From NCBI GenBank assembly GCA_964020975.1, contig OZ026622.1, positions 60,481,259 to 60,545,258 on the forward strand: a DNA stretch of 64,000 bases, given 5' to 3'. Position 1 is the stretch's first letter; each line of letters opens with the position of its first letter. Below, piece by piece: positions 12,252 to 55,094 of this stretch. A program made the position numbers and the translations under genes. The notes under the pieces are model-generated. The model saw only the letters and a program-made list of their open reading frames with translations. It ran no database searches and had not been told where the DNA came from. Origin of the DNA: Hermodice carunculata (lineage: Eukaryota; Annelida; Polychaeta; Eunicida; Amphinomidae).

Positions 12252-12302
12252 GTGTGTGTGTGTGTATGTGTGTATATATGTGTGTGTTTGTATATGTATG
12301 TG
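12217..12302. repeat. (TA)n/(TG)n microsatellite
   Basis: A TA run of about 28 bp grades into TG/TATG units. It lies immediately 5' of the MITE at 12302. Confidence 0.9.
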
Positions 12303-12450
12303 CAGTGCAATCTCCGTATTAAGAACATATAAGGGACTGAAAAATGTGGTCTTAATGGGGATATAATAATTAAGGATAAACCAAAACGGGTCTGTAAATT
12401 GGTGGTTTTAATATAGAAATGGTCTCTAGGTGGTCTTAATTGGCGATTTT
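12302..12450 (+). mobile_element. MITE family B, copy 1 (right end decayed)
   Basis: Begins GCAGTGCAATCTCCGTATTA and contains GGGACTGAAAAAT, TGGTCTTAATGG and TTTTAATATAGAAATGGTCT. The reverse complement of 43075-43241 has the same order of motifs. The intact copy has TATAGT/ACTGTA-type ends, so this is a second TA-flanked, pogo-like MITE family. Confidence 0.7.
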
Positions 12451-12760
12451 CATATTTATATATATATTTGTTATTCGTTGTGTTGTGGCTGAAGGTTCGG
12501 GTCCATGTAGTCGAGAGCTTGTTGTCATAAATTTACGGGAAAAATCCAGTAATTCACTTCAAAATTTACAAAACGTTACATTTCCTCTCAAAATGGTCTC
12601 AAGTTTCGGCAAAGGCTATTTGCTTCTCTCCATGCGACGCAAAACTTTTTTGAGGAAATTATCTTGAATTCTGTGAACAGACTGGTGGTATCTTATATAC
12701 CTGCTCCAAGTGCATGAAGTAGCAGAGCCATGGAAGTCTCACAAGTTACATTGTTATAAG

Positions 12761-12868
12761 TCTTAAAGGCAGACATGGCTGCAAGTCATTTGTGTGTCTT
12801 AAAGGCAGACATGGCTGCAAGTCGTTTGTGTGTCTTAAAGGCAGACATGGCTGCAAGTCGTTTGTGTG
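12761..12868 (+). repeat. 36-bp minisatellite, three copies
   Basis: The unit TCTTAAAGGCAGACATGGCT plus 16 more bases occurs three times in perfect register, with one A/G difference. As 36 is a multiple of three, one plus frame stays open and repeats LKGRHGCKSFVC three times, then continues about 28 codons to a stop. There is no start codon or other evidence of translation. Confidence 0.95.
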
Positions 12869-14814
12869 TCATTCATCGCTTGGTTTCATGAGACACAGAT
12901 CTTTCATGTGGCTTTTTCTGGTACTCTGTGGAAAGACTGGTGGCAACGGATAGTACCACAAGGTATACATCAGGATCGAGGAGATTATTCTGCTTCGCTT
13001 CCGTTTGACCTTGCAATATGGCATTGCACGCTTTGATTGCTACACTAAGGAGAAATGATTCTGAAGTGTAATTCAGGAGTTTGTCCCCTTAGCGGCGAAA
13101 TATGCGAGGGAGAGCGACGAAATATGTGAGGGAGTGTAACTCAGTGGCACAGTTTAAAAACCATGCTGTGGTCATTATAGAACAGGTAAGTTTCTATTTC
13201 TTCTTTTCTATGTGTACTGAAACACATATTTTTCATGGACTTTGAGAAAAAGTCGCTTTTATCACAGACTTCGTGTGCGAACAAGCACTAATTCAAAATG
13301 GGTGTCTTCGTGGTCTGCAGCAAAAAAGTGGGAAGCATCTCGTCCATGTTAAAGGCATTTAAAGTATAAGAAAAGAACCCAGCTATCAGATAATTATAAC
13401 GTTTATTGTAAATTTTGAATTGCAGCTACGGCCCAATACGACATATTGGCCTAACGGTGAGTTAGGGGGATCGGGATGTCATCGTGCTGCGTTGGAACAG
13501 GCCAGCGTCATTGTATCAGCAGGTGCTGCCATCTGCCGTGTGACATTTCCCATCATCTGCCAAATAGCAAATCGTCATAGTTTGTTTTCTCGAATGTTTC
13601 ACTCTAGCTTTAAAATTATTAAAAAATCTACAATAAAGATCCATGAAAAAAGTTGTCTTATCAACACTTGCATGTTTGTTATCCAAAACTTGAAAATACA
13701 AATGAACACAATGTCGCAAGTACTTCATTCGGTGTGCTAAAAATACAAAAACAAATTAAAATACCAGCTTTGTTTCCTTGTGAAGCCGAAACTACGAGGT
13801 CATGTTCAAGAAGAGATAAGAAAAAAGGAAAAATTTAGCAACGAATTTGCCACATATAGCTCCCCTAGAAAATGAAAAAGCCCATACACGTACAGTGTGG
13901 AAGGCAGTTGTTTAACATAACATATTTCTTGAAATACTTGTCAATGGCTAAAACATAGCTGTGTCTTTCTCAAAATCCTTTATATTTTATTGGCTGTCTC
14001 CTTTGAGGTGCATATCAGGTTAACAGAAACTGTGGTATTGTATGGTATGTGTCAGGTATCTCTGAGAAAGGACCCAACACAATGATATTTTCTTGTTCAC
14101 ATTCACACACAGACACATACGCACACACATACTGTGTGTGCATCTACACACGAAATCTTATTTTTCTATGAAGAAATTTTATAAGATTTTTTAAATGAAT
14201 CATGGAGACTTTATGGCAAGAAACCATGTGTTGTTTTTAGTTTGGGTATGCAAGAATACTAACAAGGATGGTGGGTGTATCTGTGCCTCAAGTAGAATTA
14301 ATTGATCACAATTCATCATTTTAGTGGGACACAAAATTTGAAAACAAAATTGTCATTGAAAACAAAATTGTGATTGAGACGTAGCTTATTTTAAAATCAA
14401 AAATATGTATGCACCTACATGTATCAGTTTCAACATGTCTGTAGTTTCTATTTCCGTATCCAAGGGGTGTTTTCTGTCATTATCCGGAAAATTTCTGCTA
14501 ATTTTAATTTTGTGCTATTAAATGCTTTCCAAAATACTGTACAACTAGCTTTTGCACATTTTTTTTGGACATATAATCACTGGTAGCATGAAAAGTTTTA
14601 AATTAAGTCTAGTTATGAAATTATAGAGGTAGAATGTACTCTTACCAACTTTCAAGAGAGAACTACCAGCCTCTAAAATAAGATCTTTTGTCGTTTGTTA
14701 CCACGATCCAACAGGAGCCTAAATTGGTTAAAAATTGTCATCGATGTAAGTATGGAATGGCAATATGGCTTAAATTGTGAGTAAATGTACAGATCCGACC
14801 CCCTAGGAAATACT
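12869..14814. other. Unassigned stretch
   Basis: No gene recognised. A 31-base segment near 13426-13456 is bounded by TTGAATTGCAG and GTGAGTTAGG, which look like splice sites, but it has no coding identity. Near 13090-13140 a GCGACGAAATATG-like word occurs twice. Confidence 0.35.
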
Positions 14815-14919
<105 letters not shown>

Positions 14920-15630
14920 CCAAAGACCGCAGTTGATGAAACTTAATATAAGCATCTGTGTCCATACTGGGTATAAATCTTTGTACGGGGGTATATGCTA
15001 AATTAAAAGTATTTGCTTTTTTTGGGGGGGGGGGTCAGGTTTCAGAGTTGTTTGTGTAATTTATGTTGTATGTACGTGAGATCAATAGCACATGGCGGAG
15101 AAACCTTTTTCCTGCCATTGAAATCTGTTCGTTTGCGGTACCAGTACATTCAGGAGTAAAGTTAGGAGAAAACATTTGACGCCCACGGATAAAACATAAA
15201 GAACTACTTGCGTTACATTGACATATCATACCGAACAATACCTCACCAAAATATAAATTCCAAGCAAAACATGGCAGCTGCAGGAGTGCTGCATTGATGT
15301 CATGGGAGCAAAATTATGCTCAGTAGCGCCGTCTGTTGGAACAATGAGGGGAGATGTAACATCGACATTCAGTGCAGAGTCTGGTAGCTGTTTCTGATTA
15401 ATACCTTTGGAATAATAACACAAACAGCTAGTTTTCAACCATAACAACTGTTTGACTAAATTATGTATTTCAGTGTTAAGTTATGGACGATTAAAACGCA
15501 TTTTTAGGGGCGCATTGGTCCGAAGCCCTGAGGAAGGCTGTTGACCCAGATCATACGCGAGGTTTCTGCAACTGTAGGAGCGCTGGCACTTGGAAGAAGG
15601 GTCCGTTTACAAAGAGTATGGATATACTTG

Positions 15631-15760
15631 TAGTATCGTTATGTCACATCAAAGAACATCAACAAGTATCTTTATGTAAAATAAGAGAACGTCAACTAGA
15701 ATCTTTATGTAAAATCAGAGAACAACTAGTATCGTTTTGTGAAATCAGAGAACATCAACT
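15631..15760 (+). repeat. About 33-bp tandem repeat, four degenerate copies
   Basis: Units share AGAACATCAACTAGTATCTT and ATGTAAAATCAG (spacings 33, 33 and 30 bp), with a diverged first unit at 15631. No coding meaning was seen. Confidence 0.8.
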
Positions 15761-16792
15761 TTGTCGAAATTGACGACGACAGAGTGAAGGCACCAACATC
15801 AGTGATGGGAAAATGTTCAACAAACCTGGTCAAGCATTGTGCCTGGGCTAGGGCTAAACCCATGCAGTGAAAAATATAAGCTACCACTCCTCAGTCCAAA
15901 GTTAAAATCCAAAAATGAAACATTTCTCTCATTTTTCAGATTTTCGTCAATTTTGTTGTAAAACATTATGGTTATCTATCTCATTTTCAAATCAAAATTT
16001 TAAGATCTCGACATAATGCAGTAAAGGGACTGCACTCGTTTATTGAAAATTTCGGCCAAAGTCGAAATGCTTCCATTTAGCTTAAAGATGACATTCATAT
16101 TCCTGACTGCTTGCAGAGACTGACCGGGGCCCAGACCAACAGTTCCCCTAGCAGCGCTTTGGGCGCAGCGCGCTAAAAACGCAAAGAGGACAACTGTTGA
16201 CTCAATGAGAATTGACACTGCAAGAGTTAATAATGGATCGCCTTTACATTTGCATCGTCAAGACAAACAACAAAGATCTGCAACAAGTTGTGAACTTGCT
16301 ACGGATTAACCTCCAGCACAAATTGCCAAGTGTTAACCTAACATCTTTTTAATCGAAATCTCTTCAGGCGAAAAGTATATTCACTTCTTCAAATAAATTG
16401 TTTCAAACGGAAGATACAGGGTGGCAATAGTAAATAGATTGCACTTTTTGGAACAATGTTAAAAAGTGTTATTTTCTTTTCTTTTTGTGGCAGCAAACCG
16501 GAAAAATGGCCCAAAGACATTTATTATTTTATTGCGCAGATTACGAAACCTAGTGCGACTACGTATGAATCTTTAGTTACAAGGTACGGGAAATAATTTC
16601 TTGATGCAGGAGAATACATCATCTTCACTATCGCCGTTGCTCTCCATTCAGGTATTCATTGTGTTGGGACTTTCAGCTGAATTATCGCTGTTATGCATGT
16701 ATAACTTTGACATTGTGTGTGTCCGTGCGTGGGTGCTCGCCAGCGTGCGCGCGCGCGTGTGTGTGTGTGAAAATTATAGCTGTTATGTGAGA
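15761..16792. other. Unassigned stretch
   Basis: No gene recognised. A GT/GC-rich run (16717-16770, including GCGCGCGCG) lies just before the hairpin at 16793. Confidence 0.4.
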
Positions 16793-16891
16793 GTTATAAC
16801 ATGAAAGGAGACGATTATGGCTTATAACTGTCGAGTGACGAAGCCACGAGACAGTTGTAATAGCCATAATCGTCTCCTTTCATGTTATGAC
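16793..16891. repeat. Long, nearly perfect hairpin
   Basis: The left arm 16793-16832 (with AACATGAAAGGAGACGATTA) pairs with the right arm 16850-16891 (with TAATCGTCTCCTTTCATGTT) over about 40 bp with very few mismatches; the loop is 17 bases. It sits at the outer edge of the inverted-repeat element described next. The near-perfect pairing in otherwise decayed surroundings argues for recent origin or conversion between the arms. Confidence 0.9.
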
Positions 16892-17603
16892 ACATTTGTC
16901 ATTGGCTGGTAGGAATGGTCATTTGTGTTTAGGTCGGATCAGTGATTTCATGATTGAAAGCGTATTATCTGTCAGTTACGTAATCAAATTCTTACACACA
17001 CGTGTGACAGTGTCATTTCACTTCTGAGTCACTTCATTCGTGATTTCGCTCAGGCGTTCAGGTTGTTCGTGAATCTGCTAGCTGCCACAAAATGGAAGAT
17101 GACATGCTTCTAATTGAACTTGATAATAGTGCAACTCAGCAATTATTTTTCCAAAGAAATGACGGCATCGGCAGTACTGGGAGGTATGGTGGCTTTTATT
17201 TGTAGTGTTTTTACAATTTCACAATCAAAGTTTGCTTTGCGTTCATAATATGCTACTGCATCAAGACTACTGACCCGGAGAAGTTTTGTGGCTGATGGTA
17301 TAATGCGTGCTGGTACATGAATGGAAAGTTTTTATCATGGAAATTCAGGTAAATCATTTCAAATTTTATCGTTAGACATTGAAAGGGTTAATTCGGAAAG
17401 AGTGAGTTATCGGTTTTACTTAATTCACTCTTTTTGCGGGCCCTTTTTGCGATTATTGAGGGTGAAGGTCAGCCCAAAAGAGATGCATTATCAAGTTTCA
17501 TAATACATTCTTTTTCATAATCAATGGTTATGGGATATTATCAACACTTTTTGAGCCTTATGATTGGCTAATTCCTACCAGCCATATGACAAGTATGTAT
17601 AAT
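16885..17603. mobile_element. Inverted-repeat element, family unknown
   Basis: The left end 16885-16916 contains ATTGGCTGGTAGGAAT and the right end 17571-17603 contains its inverse, ATTCCTACCAGCCATATGAC, giving terminal inverted repeats of about 32 bp at roughly 80% identity, 0.72 kb apart. The left end carries the large hairpin on its outside. A third copy of this end with further shared sequence (ATCAACACT, TTATTGG, CCTACCACCC) lies at 46654-46738. No transposase is recognised, although a short open frame at 17092 might be the first exon of one. Probably a DNA transposon derivative. Confidence 0.6.
17092..17183 (+). other. Candidate first coding exon inside the IR element
   Basis: ATG at 17092 opens MEDDMLLIELDNSATQQLFF and continues QRNDGIGSTGR up to GGGAG|GTATGG, a good 5' splice-site match. 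The frame stops 7 codons further on if it is not spliced. No family recognised. Its position between terminal inverted repeats suggests a transposon-borne exon, but chance is quite possible. Confidence 0.2.
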
Positions 17604-17659
17604 TCTTAGATTTTGTGTCCGTGCTTGTGCGCTTGCGCGCGCGTGTGTGAATGCAAAAA

Positions 17660-19806
17660 GATAAAACCATGAGGTTGCATAAGGGGATCAACAGATTCTC
17701 AGGATTCTCGCAGTTATTGACGTAATATAGACGCATGTTTATGGACCTGACGAAAGTGCCATATAAAGACACTGGAAAATAAACGTCGAGGTCCATGTTT
17801 CAATCTTGTTTGACAGGGCTGTTTGCTTTTTCCTATTTTCTTCGGATTGTGCATTCAATAGTTAGGTGGCCACTTTACGGATTATGACAAGGAAATAATA
17901 GAAACGCGTATTAAGATTCTAGGGAATTTTTACAGGTGACTATTTATTATCTTCGTGGTAAATTTTTAAAAGTATTACAGGATTCGCTCAACATAGCCAT
18001 TTAAAATGGGCAGAAGTGGAGGTTAGAATCCAGGCAGAAGACTAATCATTTTATGGCTGCAAATAAGAACTGGTTAACATGCAAATTGTAAATTCCAGAT
18101 GGTGAGGACAAAATTGCTCAATACGACGAACATGGATGTCTATGGGTTAGGGCAAAACACGTGGTTAAGATACGTTCAGATATCACATAGAAAGTAAAAC
18201 AGACGGTAACGCGCACAAAGGGAATGATAAAAGGTACGGCCGTTAATAACTTTGGTAGAGCTTTCACAGCTAAGGTCTTCTAGTGTTGGGTTCCAATTCT
18301 AAGATTTTCAATAGTTTAGATGTGACTGAAGTGAATGACAGAAACAGACACAAAAAAATGGATCGGGAATTAGCTTGTTGAAGCACCGCTATGTTCAGTG
18401 AGAGAGGCAGGCTTATGCGAGTTGGGTTGCACCGGCATAGCAGGATCTCCACCGCAAAGTGAAATACTGGGAAGATCTACAATCACTAATTTAGAGCAGA
18501 TGGTGCTGGCAAGTGTACATGGAAGTAGTTAAGCAACAAACAAAATGGGCTAAAAACATAGATAAGTTAGCAGAAAGGTATGAACCGACAAACTTTGATG
18601 AGGTTGAAGAATGGAAACATATATTTATGAAAGACTGTATCAGAGGGACGGATAGATGAGTGCAAGAAAGGAATCATGAGAAAAAAAAAACATAAAAGGC
18701 ATACAAGGTGTTAGATGAGCCAAAGAGAATGTATGAACATGCTGGCATGGAGGGAAAGGAAGCCAATTTTTGTTTCAAAGCACGGTTATAAAAGAAGCGA
18801 TGGAAGCAAATAGCAGGTAGCAACGGAAAATGTGAGGTTTGTGAACAAGATAAAGACGAAACAGTGGACCATTGGGTATAATGGTGTGATACATACAGAT
18901 ACAGTAGATCATTAGTTATTATGATGTGGTACATACAGCGAGACAGTATATCATTTATGACGTGATGCATAGACAGTAGATCATAAATTATGGCCTTATG
19001 CAAAGAGAGACAGTAGATTGTTAGTTATGACATGATGCATAGAGAGACAGTAGATCATTTATAGCGTAATACATACAGAGAGACGGTAGTTCATTGGTTA
19101 TTATGATTGTCAGAAAACTGCATAATTAAGACCACCATTGTGAGGACCTTATGCAGAGGTCGGCATTAAGCATTAGTAAGCGGTTCTCGGACGGCGAGTC
19201 TACTCATTGATATGGTATTTTACATTAGAATGCGGTTTTACAAACTTTATCCCGGCTGCGCTACAGCTAGGTTTAGTGGTTCGTGCCTTGGGAGAAGAAG
19301 GTCTGGCATGGTTTTAAAGGTTCAAAGGGAGATCTTTCAGCAGGTAAAAAAGACGTTTAACCTGTGCAGGACCACTTGGTAGAACGCTGGAAAAGAGCAA
19401 CGGATTTATGAGATTGGCAATAAATAGAGTGAACCAGTATGTTGGAATTTTGTGATAGACGGAAACGGTAGTCCTTATTAGGTCTCCTATGGCTATGTAT
19501 TGGCTCATATGCCGAACATGGCAAATGCCTTAGTTTTAGAGGCGGGATGGGATAAAAGTGATCTTTTGAAGGGTTTATATACAAAAGAGGGGCTAGTTTG
19601 GCGATATAACCGGGGCAGGGGTACTAACCACTGTCGTGAGATACTATATGGTGTGCCTGACCCTTAGGTTCTGGCCCGGATAAACAGCATCGCATGGCAA
19701 ACTGATGCATCGAGGTTTCTCTCTACATATTCCATTTTATAAATTCACCATAAATGGACCACCTGTTCCCGCAAGACGGCAAGAGGAAAGTGAGAGGCCA
19801 TGGGGT
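17660..19806 (+). mobile_element. LINE copy 2, heavily decayed, same family as copy 1
   Basis: Found by comparing the plus strand with copy 1. Matching blocks in order: QGCLLFPIFFGLCIQ (17815-17860, copy 1 QGCVLSPILFALYIK), a catalytic box reading FTGD then LLSSW (about 17930-17955), LQDSLNIAI and KWRLES (about 17975-18035), KGMIKGTAVNNFGRAFTAKV (about 18217-18275), AKNIDKLAERYEP (about 18550-18590), NGKCEVCEQDKDETVDHWV (about 18825-18880), EEGLAW near 19290 and a 3' UTR ending with the copy 1-like TGGACCACCTGT region near 19755-19806. Stops and frame changes are frequent. The 5' border is approximate. About 160 bp near 19105-19265 are not in copy 1 and may be a later insertion. Confidence 0.85.
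18861..19110 (+). repeat. Minisatellite grown from the LINE Cys/His motif
   Basis: Within LINE copy 2 the segment encoding ETVDHWxxWCDTYR is followed by six more degenerate copies. The word ACAGTAGATCATT (or close variants) starts at 18861, 18901, 18943, 18973, 19010, 19047 and 19083, so spacings are 40, 42, 30, 37, 37 and 36 bp. Copy 1 of the LINE has the motif once. The array therefore arose after insertion. Confidence 0.85.
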
Positions 19807-20583
19807 TACTACAGTTGTTATGACGGATATTAGATGTGGCTTTGAACAGTTCAAACTCCCATTCTAGGACCTATTACGATGATATGCTTCCGCAATGCGT
19901 TGCCATTGCTCAATTTCCATGCCATTGGCTGGCAACGCACCTGAACCAGCTGTAAGGTGGGACACACTAAGTTGGCCACATTGTGTGTCAGCATCCGGGA
20001 ACAACTGCTCCTCTGACGGCATTCAAGATAGTGGAGAAACCCCGAAGAGAATATTGCCAGACATTCCAAATCACACGCATCTGCATGCGCTTTAAACCAT
20101 GAAAATACGCATGTGAGTGATTAACTCTTGCATTTATGGTTGAATAAAAAAAGAGTCGATCGATGTTATTTGTAGGCAGGAAGAAGTACGTAAGACTGCT
20201 GCCTGCTACCTGACCGAGATCAGACAGGATCGAGTCACAGCACGCGGTTACATGTTGAGTACAAATTCAAAATTTTGCTTTGGCAACGGATAAAAAGTTA
20301 AGTTTTATTTTCATATTGCTTACGTCTTCTAAGGAATATGACTGAGGCTAGAATTCATACCCGAACATTTGTAGGTTCTGATTGGGGGTGGGGGGGTGGA
20401 GGTGGGGGTGCATACATGGTATAGGCGGCCCCGACACCAACAGCTCGATTTTTGAAGTCTCGCTTTACATGTACACATTTTAGTTTATACTATATCATTT
20501 CTGGTTTATATGTTCTGTATATACGTATGATCTTGATGTAGTCTGTGTATTTGTATTCCCCCGATATCGAGGGTTTTAATAAA

Positions 20584-20585
<2 letters not shown>
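19807..20585. other. Unassigned stretch
   Basis: No gene recognised. G-rich runs occur near 20385-20410. The last 120 bp before the (TTA)n tract end in TTTTAATAAAG, which resembles the 3' end of a retroelement on the plus strand. Confidence 0.4.

Positions 20586-20676
<91 letters not shown>
20586..20676 (+). repeat. (TTA)n microsatellite, possible retroelement tail
   Basis: About 30 trinucleotide units directly follow an AATAAA signal. Such a junction is common at 3' ends of LINEs and SINEs; the body of the element was not identified. Confidence 0.85.
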
Positions 20677-22998
20677 TTCATACAATTGACATCAAGTTGT
20701 GAATGCTGTGTTCTTCCTGGAATATCAACAAGCCCAGCGATAGAATTTCATAAAATCAAGAAGTCTGACTTCAAAGAATGTTTTACGGGATGGGGGAACC
20801 AGTGTACCAACCACAAAAAATGCATTGATTCGCTCGGTTGAAACCTGTGGAATAAAACTCCCCGTATTCAAGGATACTTATCCAATTGTATGGGTGAAAG
20901 GTGACAATTTTAACAGAACTGCAAAACAAATTTCAAAATTTATTGCAACATTTTTACACATATCTGCATGTTTTATGGTATTTCACGATAAAAAGTAAAA
21001 TGACCAAAAAATGTTCTCAAAACAGAACTCAGTTTTAAAACTGAAAACTTTCACCCATGAAATTGACAATTTTTCCTGACTCTGCATTACGGCCTGGCAT
21101 TTTATATTGTTGTCCCACTATTTTGAAAATTTCTCGAAAGCCTTTTTTTCAGTACAGTGTTTTGTTTACTCCCGTTCATTCAGTGTGACGGGTTAAGGTC
21201 CCTCTAATATCTCGGGTAATGATAATTGGTGACGCGTAGCGGAGCATAAAAAATCGTATCCGAAATGGTTTCTACAGATATATTTGACACCCGAAGCGCA
21301 CTTTGGCTAACCACACAATTAGCACAAATTCATTAAATTTCCCAAGCAACAATCTCTAAAGTCCAGTTTTTCACATGCTATAAAACTGTGTATCGTTGAG
21401 CATTGTAGTGGTATGGTAATTATGGCAAATGAAAATGAGCTGAACTAAAACCGACACTAATACACTGATAGCTATACAATACACGTATTTTAATAGCAAC
21501 AGTAGGAACAACTAGCATACTATGATAATATCGTTCTTGCGATACTTCTGATGGCTCCTGTTTTCTTCCGTTCAGTGAAATCTGAAGTTAACTGTGACTA
21601 TTAACAAACAAAAATAATACATTGAGACAATAAATAAAATTTAATTATGAAGCATATGGTACATCAACCAATAATTATAATACAATGTGAAAGTAAATGC
21701 CCATTCCTCAATTTTTATGTCAAACTAGATTTTTCTACGTCCTAAGTACATGGATGTCAGATTAATCGACTATCAGTGGAAGTTATTTCATCCTAATGAC
21801 CCGTGTCAATGTTCATTTTATTGTCTTCCTCCTCAGTGGATCCCCGACGTGAATCTGAAGTCATGACTAATTGTTATTCTAAAATTGCTCTAAATCACCA
21901 AAAGTCAGAAGAGAAGCTGTTCTGCCATTTATATACCAAATACTTGTATCGATGTTTTCAGCATTATAAATACGCACAAGATGACAGACATACACCGGTT
22001 AGGAAAATAGCTGAACTGGAAGTAGATTCATGTGGATAAATGCTGGTAGAGGCCAGGTTAGTCATATCAGATCCAGATTTGCTTGTACAGATTGGGGAAT
22101 GTGGGGCACATCAACAACTGGCAATGTGTTTTCTTCTGATTTGTGGAGCTTTGATGAACTTGTAGTGAAGGATCACTGTAAGTTTGAGCCTTCAGTTTTC
22201 TTATTCTATTTATATTTAGATCACTTGCCTGCAGAAGAGCGCCGATATTTAAAGTTCAGGAACAAAGAATTTCCTTCTGTTTTACAGGCAAAAAAGCACT
22301 TACTATGATGACTTACATGTAAGGGCATACGAACCAGAAAACTCGTCATAACAACATTACAGTCTATTCCTGATCGTGTAGAACGGCATACACACTGTAT
22401 TAGCAATTATGCAAACATACATTCATGCACGTCATGGTATATTTTGACAGTAATGAAATGTCTTTGTCATTCTTCATCATTGTTCGTCACGTTCTGTACT
22501 GTTCTCTTTCACTGTTCGCTACAAAAGTATATAAATAAAGCTGAACAACTTTTGAAGCACAAACATTCACATTTTGGAAAACACAAACAATGATGGATGA
22601 CACTAATATCTACCAAAATCTTCATTCATGTTACAGAGTTGGACCAATATGACAGAATTTTGGTGCAATCTGCCTCGTATGCCTTATACACACTTTCACT
22701 GTTCAGACAGAAGCCCAAAATGCCCATCATTCACCCGCAGAAGATGATGCTTAAAAAGTAAGTATACAACACAGTTAAAAAGACTTATAGTGCATCTCCA
22801 TTATAGTACCCAACATAAATTAAGTTCATTGATTTGATTCATTGTAAATCTGTTCGTAAACTGGAAGGCTCAATCATGCTTCTCTTCCCATATATTTTCA
22901 TTCTATCAAATAAATTAGCTGCATCTTCTCATATACAGCTGCTGAAATGACGTCAAACTGATACTTTCTTGTCATTCTTTTAAACCAACAAGCTTCAC
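20677..22998. other. Mostly unassigned, one weak transporter-like frame
   Basis: No firm gene. A plus frame at 21803-22165 (with one stop) ends with an SLC22-like stretch listed separately. Another plus frame (22030-22308) has no recognisable domain. Confidence 0.4.
22040..22165 (+). pseudogene. Possible SLC22-like N-terminal fragment
   Basis: ATG at 22040 opens 41 codons containing DPDLLVQIGECGAHQQLAMC followed by FLLICGALMNL and a stop. SLC22-type transporters commonly begin with a D[DE]-x-L-x2-[IV]-G-E-[FC]-G-x2-Q motif leading into a first membrane helix, which this resembles. No further transporter sequence was found nearby. The call rests on one short motif and could be chance. Confidence 0.22.

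Positions 22999-23094
<96 letters not shown>
22999..23094. repeat. (AAT)n microsatellite
   Basis: About 32 AAT units on the plus strand. It may be a retroelement tail like the one at 3055, but no element body was recognised upstream. Confidence 0.95.
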
Positions 23095-23365
23095 GTGAGG
23101 TAAATATTTGAAACTGTACAAAAATACAATAAATTTCCTCTGCAAGATTGATATATGCATACATAAATCTCACATTTCTGTTTGAAACCACCAAGGTAAA
23201 ATAAGGTTCTCTTTCACGATAAAGTTCCACGGCGCCTGCGACTGCAGACGTGATCGCGAATTATATGCTTTTTTTTACCAGACTGTCACAGTTCCAGTTG
23301 CACGCAGGTTCTCCAGTTTTGTGGTAGGTTTTCAAAGATGATATCTTTACATCGTGCGAGCTATC

Positions 23366-23535
23366 GGACAGCCCAAACAGGTCAACGCGCCATCGTATGA
23401 CGTTGGTACAAGTACATCGTATTTTGTGTTCTTGGACAGTCCAAGCATGTCAAAGTGCCACCGTATGACATCTCCGCAGCGTTACTGTAATTAAAAAGCC
23501 CGAGCATGTCAAAGCGTCTTCGTGTGCGTTCTTGC
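23366..23535 (+). repeat. About 65-bp degenerate tandem repeat, 2.5 copies
   Basis: Units at 23366, 23434 and 23497 share GGACAGYCCAARCAKGTCAA followed by GYGCCAYCGTATGAC. The third is partial. Confidence 0.75.
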
Positions 23536-23803
23536 CTGAGACAACCTGTAAAAGACATGCACAACATTACAACGTGGTCCATTATTACATTAAATCTATG
23601 TTTCGATATAGAAAAATTTTTTTGCAAAGGGTTCTGTGCGAAACAGTGGCCAACTAATGTTAAACATGGCATGATGTTGCGAGGACAAATTTATTACGCA
23701 CAGAGTGTTGCTTCCACATTTGGAAGCTCCAATGCCACGTTTCTTTCGTAATTAAAACGTTGTACACATTTTGTAGAACTTTTACATTAATTAACCTGTC
23801 TGC

Positions 23804-23809
23804 TTTAAT
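23804..23809 (-). terminator. Possible poly(A) signal ATTAAA
   Basis: ATTAAA on the minus strand about 20 bp past the TGA of the WIF1-like gene. It is the common variant of AATAAA. No downstream element was checked. Confidence 0.3.
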
Positions 23810-23829
23810 ATTATACAATTTGTATATAA

Positions 23830-55094
<31,265 letters not shown>

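Noticed and set aside
13426-13456. 31-bp micro-exon between TTGCAG and GTGAGT
   Set aside because: Weak pyrimidine tract, no neighbours and no coding identity.
16699-17655. Direct repeats flanking the inverted-repeat element (TGTATAA then GTGTCCGTGC...GCGCGCG)
   Set aside because: Similarity rests mainly on GT/GC simple sequence and needs gaps; too weak to call a duplication.
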